In this document: positions 44,659 to 54,262 of the stretch, in pieces | How the letters are laid out: every line of letters starts with the position of its first letter | How positions within the stretch are numbered: the stretch's first letter is position 1 | From: Micavibrio aeruginosavorus_D | Lineage (GTDB): Bacteria; Pseudomonadota; Alphaproteobacteria; Micavibrionales; Micavibrionaceae | Length of the DNA: 64,000 nt | Direction of reading: 5' to 3' | NCBI RefSeq assembly: GCF_051245535.1 | Contig: NZ_CP195303.1 | Span: 2,232,001 to 2,296,000, forward strand | The notes under the pieces: generated by a model | The model's input: only the letters and a program-made list of their open reading frames with translations | Databases searched by the model: none | What the model was told of the DNA's origin: nothing | Made by a program: the position numbers and the translations under genes

Positions 44659-44691
44659 AAACCGGGCCTTTTTGCGAAGGCTCGGTTTTTT
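44659..44691 (+). terminator. Terminator between mlaA and mlaC
   Basis: AACCGGGCC and GGCTCGGTT form a stem with one mismatch, an 11-base loop and a run of six T. It lies 25 bases after the mlaA stop and suggests that mlaC has its own promoter or depends on partial read-through. Confidence 0.75.
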
Positions 44692-44831
44692 ATGACGCGG
44701 TCATCATCGTCATGTTTTTGCCTTTGATGTGTGTCAAACTATCTATAAAGTTTGCAGTGCATGGTGATAAGGCTGTATGGATGTGCCGATTTTCCCGTGA
44801 CGTGTTTGATAAAGGAGTGTTTGAGGTGTTG

Positions 44832-45509
44832 ATGCTGGATCGGAAAAGTGTAATGCGTGGATTGGTTTTGGGCGCGGCTGCGGCGGCGCTGCTGTCCCCG
44901 CTGGTGTCGTCTTCGGCCGTGGCCGCCGGTTCGGACGTGCGTCCGGCCTATCAGGTTGACGGCGCGTTCCTGCGCGTTGCGGATCAAAAGGGGGCTGAAA
45001 ACTTCGTTGGTTCCATGGCGGGCCGGGCGATTGGGTTTTTGGGTGATGCGTCGCTGTCACAGCAACAAAAACGCGCCTCCTTCCGCAAATTGCTGGAAGA
45101 TTCGTTTGATATGGCGACCATTGGCCGCTTTGCGCTGGGCACCTATTGGCGCTCGGCCTCCGAAGCGCAACGGGTCGAGTATCAGAAGCAATTCAAAGTG
45201 ATGGTCGTGAACGTCTATTCCGAACGGTTCACCGAATACACGAACCAGACCTTCCGCACCACGGGCTCCCGCCCGGATGGGGAGAAGGATGTGATCGTGT
45301 CCTCCGTGATTGAATCGCCCGAAGGCAAGCCGCCGGTCAAGGTGGATTGGCGCGTGCGCAACAAGGATGGCCGGTACAAGATCGTTGACGTGATGGTCGA
45401 AGGGGTCAGCATGTCCCTGACGCAGCGTTCCGACTTCTCCTCCGTGATTCAGGCGGGCGGCGGCAATGTCCAGATTCTGTTGGATCATTTGAAGCAGAGA
45501 AACGGCTAA
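44832..45509 (+). CDS. mlaC: MlaC family periplasmic phospholipid-binding protein
   Basis: MlaC shuttles phospholipids between MlaA and the MlaFEDB complex. The 225-residue protein (from ATG 44832) has a signal peptide ending near VAAG and the family pattern FRKLLEDSFDMATIGRFALGTYWR, RFTEYTNQTF and VDWRVRNKDGRYKIVDVMVEGVSM. The frame is open further upstream, but the signal peptide fixes the start; AAAGGAG and GAGGTG lie before it. Confidence 0.93.
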   Translation: MLDRKSVMRGLVLGAAAAALLSPLVSSSAVAAGSDVRPAYQVDGAFLRVADQKGAENFVGSMAGRAIGFLGDASLSQQQKRASFRKLLEDSFDMATIGRFALGTYWRSASEAQRVEYQKQFKVMVVNVYSERFTEYTNQTFRTTGSRPDGEKDVIVSSVIESPEGKPPVKVDWRVRNKDGRYKIVDVMVEGVSMSLTQRSDFSSVIQAGGGNVQILLDHLKQRNG

Positions 45510-45535
45510 GCGCCCCGCGCTTCATGCGAACCCAT

Positions 45536-45570
45536 AAAAAAACACCCGCCAGATTGGCGGGTGTTTTTTT
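45536..45570. terminator. Strong bidirectional terminator between mlaC and the DotA-like gene
   Basis: ACACCCGCC and GGCGGGTGT form a 9-bp stem flanked by A- and T-runs on both sides, with an AGATT loop. It ends mlaC on the plus strand and the first DotA-like gene on the minus strand. Confidence 0.95.
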
Positions 45571-45586
45571 GTTATCCCGGAGGACG

Positions 45587-48295
45587 TTATTGTTTCGCGA
45601 ACATGCCCTGCAGGCTGCCCGCGGCCCCTCTGAGCGATCCGCTGACAGAGTTGGCGCCCATGGACACGTTGCGGACAAGGTGTTCCGCCGGGTCGCCGGA
45701 GAAGTCGCCGAAGCCGTTGACGTTCGTGCCCAGCCAGTACATGACGTGGTTCGGGATCAGGGTGATCAGCTTGAACGACGCCATGCCCATCATGTACACG
45801 ATGATCGCGTAAATCACCGTATGGAAGAAATAGTCGATGGTGGAGCGCATAAATTCCCAGTTGCCCAATTGCCCAGCCAACGCGGCATCGGCCCCTTCGT
45901 TATCGAAGCCGGTCAGGTTGGAGACAACCAGATCGAAAATGCTGTTCAGCACCTGAACCTGCGCCGCGAAGATGGAGACGGCGGCAATCAGGCCAAAGAC
46001 GATAAACAGCGGCCGCATAAAGATTTCAAAGATCAGGAAATACCCGTCCTTGGCCGCATCACCCGGCAAGCCATCCCCGTCGATCCGGATGTGCGCCAGC
46101 GCCCACAGCGGCACGCCCACCATGGCCTCGAACACGCCCTTGACCCAGTTGCCGACGGCAAAGAAGAAGTAAATAAAGGGCAGGAACGGCAAGACGTAAT
46201 ACAGCACGAAGCCCATGCTGAGCGTCATAAAGGCGACACCGCTGGCAATGCTGGAAAACGCCCCGGCCAGTGGTCCGATCCCGAACAAGCCGTTGAGCAG
46301 GTTGGATAAGGTGGCCACAGCCCCGGATCCGGCGGCAATCCCCAGATTGGTAATGGCCGAATCCACCATGGATTTACCCAAAGCGACCAATTGGGCCAGC
46401 GGGTGGGTGTTGGCGTTATCCCGCATGTTGAACAACCCTTCGGTCCCGAACAGGGCATTGATCACGTCGATAATGATGTTTTGCGATGTCGGGGTCGGAA
46501 TGTTTTCCGCGCCGCTCGGCTGACCCGCCGCTTCGACGTTCCAGATGTCATAGGCGCGGTTCAATGCGGCGGACATGGCCGCACCATATTCGGTAAATTC
46601 CACCGCGACACCGTCCGACATGGTCGGCTGGTACCGCAGTTGGCTGATAATCTCGTTGTCCTTCTTGCGCTTTTCTTCCAGCACATATTCCATGATGGCC
46701 GGATATTTGGTCGGGAAGGGCAGGTTATAGGCCGCGGCAATCATCGCGCCGTTCATCTGTGCGATCTTGTTGTACCAGATGCCGCCGCCGCCCCAGCCCA
46801 GGGCCTGTTGCGTGTTCAGCCAATCGCCGCCACCAATCTGGGCCACCACGCCGTAATAAATCCACATATCGATGTTTTCATCCCACGACCGGACCAGATC
46901 ATCGCGTTGCTGCGGTGTTGGCATGGTGTTGGTGATGCTGCTGGCCGTGCTGTTGGGCAGGGCTTCCTTCACCGCGGCATAGCCCGCGTTGATGAAATAG
47001 CTGGTGTTGGTTTCGTTACTGATCTGATCCCATGGTGTGCGGATCAGGCCCTCATAATAGGATTGCTGGATCGACCGCGATCCTTCTTCTTCAACATCGG
47101 TCGTGGTCATGGTGATTTTGCCGCAATAGGGCGAAACATAACCCGGTTCCTGTTTGTGGCGGATGGGGTCGCGTTCGCCGAAGACGACGATAATGTCGCC
47201 GTTCTCATAGAAATTTAAAGCCTGCTCCCAATCGGCATCCGCCAGCAGCATAAATTCCGGCGCTTTGGTCACGCTGCGGACCAGATAGGCGTTGATGCTG
47301 ACGTTGCCCTCAGCCAGCAATTCATAGGATTTTTGGCAGGCGGCCAGCACCGTATAGAATTGCAACAAATCGTTGGGCTTTGGCTGGCGTGGTTCCGCGA
47401 TCAGGAAATTGGGGTCGCCCAGCAACGTCGAACCCGTCAGGCGTTCGTTAAACAGGGTCCAGCCATTGCTGGCCATGTTCGATCCCCATTTGGCGGCATA
47501 CAGCGCGATATATTGCGCGCCGTTCAGCCCGTAGCTGAGCGGAACCAGCAGGCCGAGCGCCACCACCATACGGATCGGGGCCCAGACATGGTTAAAGCGG
47601 CGGCCAAACGGCGTGCCGCTTTGCGCCGTTTCAACGACGATGGCAACGGCGAAATACAGGAAGATAATGACGGCAATGACCATCAGGCCAATGCTGTAGA
47701 ATTGCAGCATGTCATGCAACGCGCCGTGATACGCAAACGGCCACGGCCCATCCGGAACGGCGGACCCAAGGCAGGGCGTGCCGTTGGCGACACAGGTGCC
47801 GCCGCCATTGGCGTCGGTAAACATGCCGGGAACGCCAAACACGCGGTCCAGCAGGATAAAGGCGATATCGCTTTCCGCATTCTGAATTTTAAAGAACTCT
47901 CCATACCCGGCGGGCATGGCGGCCTTGGCGCTTTGGACCATCAGGCTGAACAGCAAAATACCAATCTGCAGCAACAGCAACAGGAAGCCGAGGCAGACCA
48001 TCGCGAAAATCACGATCTGGTCGACGTGGGATTTGTTGAATTGCAGGTTGCGGTAGGCCTCGCCCAGAACGTTGCTGATCCCGAATTTGCGGATGTTCTG
48101 CGGGCTTAAATACGGGTGGCCCGCGGGCAGCAGGCGCGCGGCGCGGAAGACCTGCGCCATAAAGAAGGACACGTGGCTGAATCCGGTGCCGACCAGATCC
48201 CGCGTCAACGGCAGAATCCCGGGCAGCAGTGCAAATTTCAGCACTTGCCCCGTCGTGATTCCCGTTGTGATCTTCATTTTATTATTGTCTGGCAT
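45587..48295 (-). CDS. DotA/TraY-type membrane protein, copy 1
   Basis: The 902-residue protein has an N-terminal region with GHPYLSPQNIRKFGI and a membrane pair (about 95-120), further helices near 200-260, a long middle region of about 300 residues with few helices, and a C-terminal helix cluster containing the block PLWALAHIRIDGDGLPGDAAKDGY. This block and the layout match DotA of the Icm/Dot system and TraY of IncI plasmids, inner-membrane proteins of type IVB secretion. It is the last of three tandem paralogs. No other dot/icm genes are in the window. Confidence 0.85.
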   Translation of the reverse strand: MPDNNKMKITTGITTGQVLKFALLPGILPLTRDLVGTGFSHVSFFMAQVFRAARLLPAGHPYLSPQNIRKFGISNVLGEAYRNLQFNKSHVDQIVIFAMVCLGFLLLLLQIGILLFSLMVQSAKAAMPAGYGEFFKIQNAESDIAFILLDRVFGVPGMFTDANGGGTCVANGTPCLGSAVPDGPWPFAYHGALHDMLQFYSIGLMVIAVIIFLYFAVAIVVETAQSGTPFGRRFNHVWAPIRMVVALGLLVPLSYGLNGAQYIALYAAKWGSNMASNGWTLFNERLTGSTLLGDPNFLIAEPRQPKPNDLLQFYTVLAACQKSYELLAEGNVSINAYLVRSVTKAPEFMLLADADWEQALNFYENGDIIVVFGERDPIRHKQEPGYVSPYCGKITMTTTDVEEEGSRSIQQSYYEGLIRTPWDQISNETNTSYFINAGYAAVKEALPNSTASSITNTMPTPQQRDDLVRSWDENIDMWIYYGVVAQIGGGDWLNTQQALGWGGGGIWYNKIAQMNGAMIAAAYNLPFPTKYPAIMEYVLEEKRKKDNEIISQLRYQPTMSDGVAVEFTEYGAAMSAALNRAYDIWNVEAAGQPSGAENIPTPTSQNIIIDVINALFGTEGLFNMRDNANTHPLAQLVALGKSMVDSAITNLGIAAGSGAVATLSNLLNGLFGIGPLAGAFSSIASGVAFMTLSMGFVLYYVLPFLPFIYFFFAVGNWVKGVFEAMVGVPLWALAHIRIDGDGLPGDAAKDGYFLIFEIFMRPLFIVFGLIAAVSIFAAQVQVLNSIFDLVVSNLTGFDNEGADAALAGQLGNWEFMRSTIDYFFHTVIYAIIVYMMGMASFKLITLIPNHVMYWLGTNVNGFGDFSGDPAEHLVRNVSMGANSVSGSLRGAAGSLQGMFAKQ

Positions 48296-48460
48296 TGATT
48301 TGCCTGGCCCCGCCTTATTGTCTCACACCACTGCTGTTGTTCAGCCCCGGATTATTAAAATTTTATTAAAATTATGGTCCACCCGGTTTCCCCGATTATA
48401 CCACAACGCCTTGGTCTTTCTCCACAATCACGCACGTTCTGCGCATGATCGGGCCCTTAT

Positions 48461-51211
48461 TTAGATTCTCCCGGCCGCATTCTCGCCCCAGCCCGCGCCA
48501 CGGCCGGTCATCTGGCCGATAATGCTGCCGCCGGAGCTGAAGACAGAGTTGGTCCCCAGGAAGGCGTTTCGGGTGAGGTTTTCCGCAGCCGGTTGCAACT
48601 GGTCGCCGAAGGATTCGACCGAACCATGCATCCAGCGCAGGATGCTCTTCGGGATCAGGTCGATCAGCTTGAATGTGGATTGCGCGATCATGTACACGAC
48701 CAGCGCATACAGGATCGTATAGAAAAACTGGTCAATAATGCCGCGGTAATAGGCAATGCTGCCCGTGCTGTTGGCGGCCACGGCCTGGGCGTTGGTGTGG
48801 TTAAACCCGGCCAGGTTGGACACGACGATGTCGAACATGTTGTTCAGCGTGCGCACCATGGCATAGAACACCACGATTGATGCAACCAACCCGAAGACGA
48901 TCAGGATGGGTCTGATAAACACCTCCAGCAACAAATAATAGCCGTTCATGGCGGCGCGGCCCGGCAAGCCCTCGCCATCAATTTTCAGGTGCGCCAGCGC
49001 CCACAGCGGGACGCCGACCATGGCCTCGAACACGCCCTTGACCCACCCGCCAACGGCGAAGAAGAAATACAGGAACGGCATAAAGGGAATCACGTAAAAC
49101 AGCACCAGCCCGATGCTCAGCCCGATCATGCCAATCCCCAGCAGGAAGCCGGACACGGCCTTGCCCATGCCGCCAACCATGGTGCCGCTGGTGACCAGAC
49201 CCAGAATGCCCGACCCAGCGGAATAGCCCAGAACGGTCACGCCATGTTCAACCATGGCGCGGCCCAATGATGCCAATTGGGCCAGCGGATAGACGTGTTC
49301 GTTGCGGCGCATGTCCCACAGCCCTTCCAGACCAAACAGGACATAGATGAAATCCATCACCTGATTGCCTGTGGCGGGGCGGCGGCCGCAACCGATGTCG
49401 CTGGAAATGGCGCCGTATGAACTGTCACCGCATCCATATGTCGTGTTGTTCCACGCGACGAAGGCCTGATACATGGCCTGTGCGATCGGATACTGGCTCG
49501 GGTCCGGCAATTCGACCAGCTTGTTGCTGGAATGGTGCGGCTCGAATCGTTTGCTGCCGGTGATGGCGCTGTCTTCCTTGCGGTGCCCAGCCTGAATCTG
49601 CTCCATAATGTCCGGGAACTTTGTCGGCTGCGGCAGGTTGAACACGGCCGCGGTCAAATCGCCGTTGACCTGCGCAATCTTGTTGTACCAGATGGCGGCA
49701 CCGCCCCATCCGTAAATCTTGGCATCTTCCGCCCAAGGGTAATTCCCCATCTCGGCATAGGCTTCACGCAGGGATTCTTCAATCCAGTACCGATAATCGG
49801 TCATGATGAATTGTTTTTGTTCTTCCGTCGGCATCGGCGCGTTGGGGTCGCGGTTTTGCGGCAAATAACGGCGATTGATGTTGCGGGCCCAGTCACCGAT
49901 CCAGACGAAATCGGTGCCCGTGCTTTGGTTTTTGATATCTTCCCAGCCGAACAGGATGATGTTGTTGATATAGTTCCGCGTGATCAAATCCACCGGCGAT
50001 TCCGTGGCCAGCGTCGTTCCGGTCGTGATGCTGGGCGCACCCTGCGACATGATCTTGAAGTTCATTTCGCCGCAATGGGGGAAGACGTACCCTTTTTCGT
50101 TTGGATACAGTTCCGGATTATATTCGCCGTAACGGATGACCATGTCCCCGCGGGTCCATTCCGCGATTTGTTGCACGGTCATGGGGTTGTTGTACATGTC
50201 GTCCAGCAGCATGTAAGACGGCGTATTGGACGTATTGCGCACCATATAGGCCTGAATTTCCCGGCCATACATGGTGCGATAAGCATCCACGCAGGTGGAG
50301 ACGACCGTGAAAAATTGATAAATATCCTGCGGCATGGGTGGGAATTCAGGAATGGATGTCAGCGAGTTGGGCTCACCCAACAAAGTCGGGGCCGAAATAT
50401 TATCGACGAAGCGGTTCCACCCATTGGTCGCAAACCCGGACCCCCACTTGGCGGCGTACAGCGTAATATATTGCGCCGAATTCAGGCCATAGGATACGGG
50501 CAGCAATAATCCCAGCCCGGCCACAAGGCGCAACGGCGCCCAGACGCGGTTAAAGCGCCGCCCAAACGGCGTGCCTGTTTCCGCGGTCTCCATCACAATG
50601 GTAACGATCAGATAGCCAACGATAATGGTCGCAACGATCAGCAGGGCTTCGCTGTACAAGGCGAACATGTTCTGCATCGCGCCGTGATACGCAAACGGCC
50701 ACGGGCCATCGCTGACCGAACTGCCGAAGCAGGCAATGTTCTGTTCGACGCAGGACCCAAACAGGCCCGGAACGCCAAACACACGGTCCAGCAGGACGTA
50801 GGCCAGATCGTTTGTCGGGTCCGCCGGGGTGAACCAGCCCACGAAATCGGTTGGCATCGCCCCCGCCGCCTTGGCGGATCCGATGAAAAAGGCCCCGGCC
50901 AGCAGGCCGAATTGCATGGCCAGCAAAACAAAGCCGAGCAGCAGGATGAAGAAAATCACCACCTGGTCGATGTGTTTACGGTCGAATTTCAAATTCGACG
51001 CGGCCTGGAACACGACGTTGTGCAATCCATACCGGCCAAAATTCTCCGGGTTCAGATAGGGGTGTCCGGCGGGCAGTAACCCGACGACGCGATACACCAA
51101 GGCCGTGAACATCGCGATATACCGGAACCCACTCGCCATCAAGTCGCGCAATCGCGGTGCGATTCCGGGAAGGAAGGTGAATTTTAAAAACCCTTTTGGG
51201 GTCAGGTCCAT
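48461..51211 (-). CDS. DotA/TraY-type membrane protein, copy 2
   Basis: The 916-residue paralog of the copies on both sides has GHPYLNPENFGRYGL early, FDRKHIDQVVIFFILLLGFVLLAMQF as the first helix pair, and PLWALAHLKIDGEGLPGRAAMNGY in the C-terminal block. The middle region, predicted periplasmic, differs most between copies and has several cysteines (CVDAY, FPHCGEM, YGCGDS, IGCGRR). This suggests different partners or substrates. A 165-base gap separates it from copy 1. Confidence 0.85.
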   Translation of the reverse strand: MDLTPKGFLKFTFLPGIAPRLRDLMASGFRYIAMFTALVYRVVGLLPAGHPYLNPENFGRYGLHNVVFQAASNLKFDRKHIDQVVIFFILLLGFVLLAMQFGLLAGAFFIGSAKAAGAMPTDFVGWFTPADPTNDLAYVLLDRVFGVPGLFGSCVEQNIACFGSSVSDGPWPFAYHGAMQNMFALYSEALLIVATIIVGYLIVTIVMETAETGTPFGRRFNRVWAPLRLVAGLGLLLPVSYGLNSAQYITLYAAKWGSGFATNGWNRFVDNISAPTLLGEPNSLTSIPEFPPMPQDIYQFFTVVSTCVDAYRTMYGREIQAYMVRNTSNTPSYMLLDDMYNNPMTVQQIAEWTRGDMVIRYGEYNPELYPNEKGYVFPHCGEMNFKIMSQGAPSITTGTTLATESPVDLITRNYINNIILFGWEDIKNQSTGTDFVWIGDWARNINRRYLPQNRDPNAPMPTEEQKQFIMTDYRYWIEESLREAYAEMGNYPWAEDAKIYGWGGAAIWYNKIAQVNGDLTAAVFNLPQPTKFPDIMEQIQAGHRKEDSAITGSKRFEPHHSSNKLVELPDPSQYPIAQAMYQAFVAWNNTTYGCGDSSYGAISSDIGCGRRPATGNQVMDFIYVLFGLEGLWDMRRNEHVYPLAQLASLGRAMVEHGVTVLGYSAGSGILGLVTSGTMVGGMGKAVSGFLLGIGMIGLSIGLVLFYVIPFMPFLYFFFAVGGWVKGVFEAMVGVPLWALAHLKIDGEGLPGRAAMNGYYLLLEVFIRPILIVFGLVASIVVFYAMVRTLNNMFDIVVSNLAGFNHTNAQAVAANSTGSIAYYRGIIDQFFYTILYALVVYMIAQSTFKLIDLIPKSILRWMHGSVESFGDQLQPAAENLTRNAFLGTNSVFSSGGSIIGQMTGRGAGWGENAAGRI

Positions 51212-51314
51212 GGTCGTCCTACGATGTGGTTGCCCACTTTTCTAAGCTGCAGACCGCATCCTGTGTGATGCGGCCCGTTTGAAATTATAATGCTGGTCCC
51301 ACGCCCGTTGCCGG

Positions 51315-54062
51315 TTACGGGGTGCCGCCACCGCCGGTAATGCGCGAACCGGGTCCGCCGCCGCCCGGGCCAATGTTGCCAGCGACCGTGCCAACAGCTT
51401 TGCCCGCCAGATTCCCCGTTTGTGTCAGTGTGCCGGCCAGTTGGCTGGACATACCCATCCCGCCCATCGCGGCATACTGAACCAAACCTTCTTTCGCATC
51501 GCCCTGCGCATCGGCAAAGCCCTGAACACCCGAACCCATCCAACGCAGGATGCTCTTCGGCACCAGATCGATCATTTTGAAGCACGATGTGCCGATCATG
51601 TAGACGACGATCGTGTAAACGATGGTGAAGAAAAATTCGTCGATGACGCTGCGTTTAAATTCCAGCGGGGTGCCGCCGAACAATGTGGCGCCCGCATCCG
51701 TACCATCGAAACCGGTCAGGTTGTCGGTCACCAGCGGGAAGATTTCATTCAAAACCCGCACCATGGCCGAGAAGATGATGACGCTGGCCACCAGTCCGAA
51801 CACGGTCAAAATCGGTCGGATGAAGATTTCGAAAATCATGAAATAGCCGCTCATCGCCATATCACCGGGCAAGCCATGCCCGTCGATTTTCAAGTGGGCC
51901 AGCGCCCACAGCGGCACGCCCACCATGGCTTCAAACACGCTTTTCAACCATGTCCCCACGGCGAAGAAGAAGTAGATGAAGGGCAGGAACGGCAAAACGT
52001 AATACAGGATAAACCCGACGGTCAGCCCCACCGTGGCCAATGAAACCAGCATGCCGCTGGCGACGTTCAGGAACGATCCCAGACCGGCAAATTGCGGGAT
52101 TTGTGAAAACAGTCCGCCACCCATCGAGAACATCGTCGCGGCGAACAGGTTGCGCACCGTGCTGTCCACGATCCCCTTGCCGATGCCGACCAATTGCGCC
52201 AGCGGGTGAATATCCTTGTTTTCACGCATGCTGAACAGCCCGTTTGTCCCAAACAGGAAGTTCATCGTATCAAGGATGATGTTGTTCTTCGGTGTCACAT
52301 CGGAATCCATGTAGACGCCAGCTTCGCCCCAGACTTTGTAGGCATGGTACAGCACTTCGGCGACCAGATAATCGTTGGGGTCTTCGAATTTAATCGGGTG
52401 GCCGTCCGACTGGTGCGGGGCGAAATAATCGGCACCGCCCAGATTTTCGTCGTGCATACGGCGCGATTCCGAAATGGTCTGCATCGGAACCGGCAAGCGG
52501 TTCGGGGACGGAATGTTAAACGCCGCGCTGAACAACGCGCCGTTCATTTCTGCAATCTTGTTGTACCAGATCCCGGCCCCGCCCCAGCCCTTGATCAATA
52601 CTTCGGGCGGAACGGCAAAGCCGCCGGCGGCAATCATGTTGTCGCGGGCCGCGGTGACCTCTGCGTCAAACTGGGCGTGCATATCCTGAATCAACTGGTC
52701 GATAAAGGCCGCGCGGACGCCATCGTTACAGTTGATATCCGCATTGGATGTACCCAACGTACAACCACCTTGTGTGTTCGGCAGTTTTTTATAAGCCATG
52801 ACCTCGGCAAAATCCGCAACGCGCGGGTTCTGCCACAGGAACATGATCATGTTGAAATACCCTTCCTGAACCTCCAGCGCGCCGACTTGCGTTACGGCGT
52901 TGGTGCGAACGACGATCTCACCGCAATAGGGTTTGATGCCGCCCGTATTCTGGTTGAAGTTCATCGACCCGCCGGGTGTGGGGTCGGCGGCACCGAAGGA
53001 AATGATAATGTCGTTGTTTTTATAAAACTGCAGGGCGGTTTGATAGAAGCCCGCACTGGCTGTTGGAATCTGTTGGTTGATCAGCGGGTTTTTGACCAGA
53101 TAGGGCTCGATGGTGAACACCACATTGCCGGTGTTCCCCGCATTGTTCAAAAGCCGTTCATACGATTCTTTACACGTGCGGGCCATCGCCATGAATTTCA
53201 CGATGGCGGCGGTGTCCGGAATGGTCGGGCGCGCGATCAGGCTTTCGTCCGACGTGCCCAACCCGTTGGTCAGGCTTTCGTTAAACAGCAGCCAGCCATT
53301 GGTGGCCAGACCGGAACCCAGTTTCGCCGCATACAGCGTGATGTACTGGCCAGAATTCAAACCGTTCGCAATCGGCACCAGCAAGCCAAGCGCAACGACC
53401 AGACGGATCGGCGCCCAGATGTGGTTGAACCGTTTGCCAAACGGTGTGCCCGTTTGCGCGGTTTCACCAACGATGACCAGAACGTAATACAAAACGACAA
53501 TCACCGCGACGATCAGCATCGCCAGGCTGTAAAACTGGAACAGGCCGTGCATGGCCGTGTGGAACGGTGTTGATCCGTAGGACCCAAACATCCCCGGCAC
53601 ACCCAGAACCGTGTGCAACAGGATAAAGGCCACATCGTTATCGGGCGCAGGTGTGGAGAACATGCCGCCGCCAAAGGTCGGACCCGCCGCATGCGCGGTC
53701 TGCAACACCAAGCCCATGGCCAGCAGAACGAATTGCAAAACCAGAATGACAAACCCGATCAGCAGCGCGAAGAAAATCACGATCTGGTCGATGTTGGACC
53801 GATTCATTTTCAAATTGTTGGCGGCCTGGGCAATCACATGGCGAATGCCGTATTTCCCGCGATTGGCGGGATCGAGATAAGGGTGACCGTTGGGGAGCAG
53901 GCGGACCGCGTTATAAATGGCGGCCATCAGGAAGGCGAGCCAGCCAAAACCACTTTCGGCAAAGGCCCGGATCCGGGGAACAATCCCCGGCATAAAAGCA
54001 TAGGCTAAAACCTGTTTTCCGCGTATTTCCTGCACTATTTCCACCACACCCGGCTTCACCAC
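51315..54062 (-). CDS. DotA/TraY-type membrane protein, copy 3
   Basis: The 915-residue first member of the tandem set has GHPYLDPANRGKYGI, MNRSNIDQIVIFFALLIGFVILVLQF and PLWALAHLKIDGHGLPGDMAMSGY, the same three blocks as the other copies. The C-terminal tail is Gly-rich (about 880-915). The three genes run on one strand with gaps of 103 and 165 bases and may be one transcript. The start is taken at 54062; a TTG/GTG choice nearby cannot be excluded. Confidence 0.85.
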   Translation of the reverse strand: MVKPGVVEIVQEIRGKQVLAYAFMPGIVPRIRAFAESGFGWLAFLMAAIYNAVRLLPNGHPYLDPANRGKYGIRHVIAQAANNLKMNRSNIDQIVIFFALLIGFVILVLQFVLLAMGLVLQTAHAAGPTFGGGMFSTPAPDNDVAFILLHTVLGVPGMFGSYGSTPFHTAMHGLFQFYSLAMLIVAVIVVLYYVLVIVGETAQTGTPFGKRFNHIWAPIRLVVALGLLVPIANGLNSGQYITLYAAKLGSGLATNGWLLFNESLTNGLGTSDESLIARPTIPDTAAIVKFMAMARTCKESYERLLNNAGNTGNVVFTIEPYLVKNPLINQQIPTASAGFYQTALQFYKNNDIIISFGAADPTPGGSMNFNQNTGGIKPYCGEIVVRTNAVTQVGALEVQEGYFNMIMFLWQNPRVADFAEVMAYKKLPNTQGGCTLGTSNADINCNDGVRAAFIDQLIQDMHAQFDAEVTAARDNMIAAGGFAVPPEVLIKGWGGAGIWYNKIAEMNGALFSAAFNIPSPNRLPVPMQTISESRRMHDENLGGADYFAPHQSDGHPIKFEDPNDYLVAEVLYHAYKVWGEAGVYMDSDVTPKNNIILDTMNFLFGTNGLFSMRENKDIHPLAQLVGIGKGIVDSTVRNLFAATMFSMGGGLFSQIPQFAGLGSFLNVASGMLVSLATVGLTVGFILYYVLPFLPFIYFFFAVGTWLKSVFEAMVGVPLWALAHLKIDGHGLPGDMAMSGYFMIFEIFIRPILTVFGLVASVIIFSAMVRVLNEIFPLVTDNLTGFDGTDAGATLFGGTPLEFKRSVIDEFFFTIVYTIVVYMIGTSCFKMIDLVPKSILRWMGSGVQGFADAQGDAKEGLVQYAAMGGMGMSSQLAGTLTQTGNLAGKAVGTVAGNIGPGGGGPGSRITGGGGTP

Positions 54063-54262
54063 ACCCGGTTTGATTTTAAGCCGGGATAGATAAAATTTTA
54101 TTAAATTTTTAATTCGCCTTATTTATCCACATCCTACCACAGAATCAGGCCCTTCGGCCAAAAGTTTCAGGGGCGTGGAGGGTCGGGGCGGCGGCGCAGG
54201 GCGGGCTCTCCCCTGATTGGGGCGCGAAGCATAGTTTTCCCTAATAAAAACAATGTGTTATA

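Noticed and set aside
52194..53573. 459-codon frame opposite the third DotA-like gene
   Set aside because: It is antisense to a gene supported by two paralogs.
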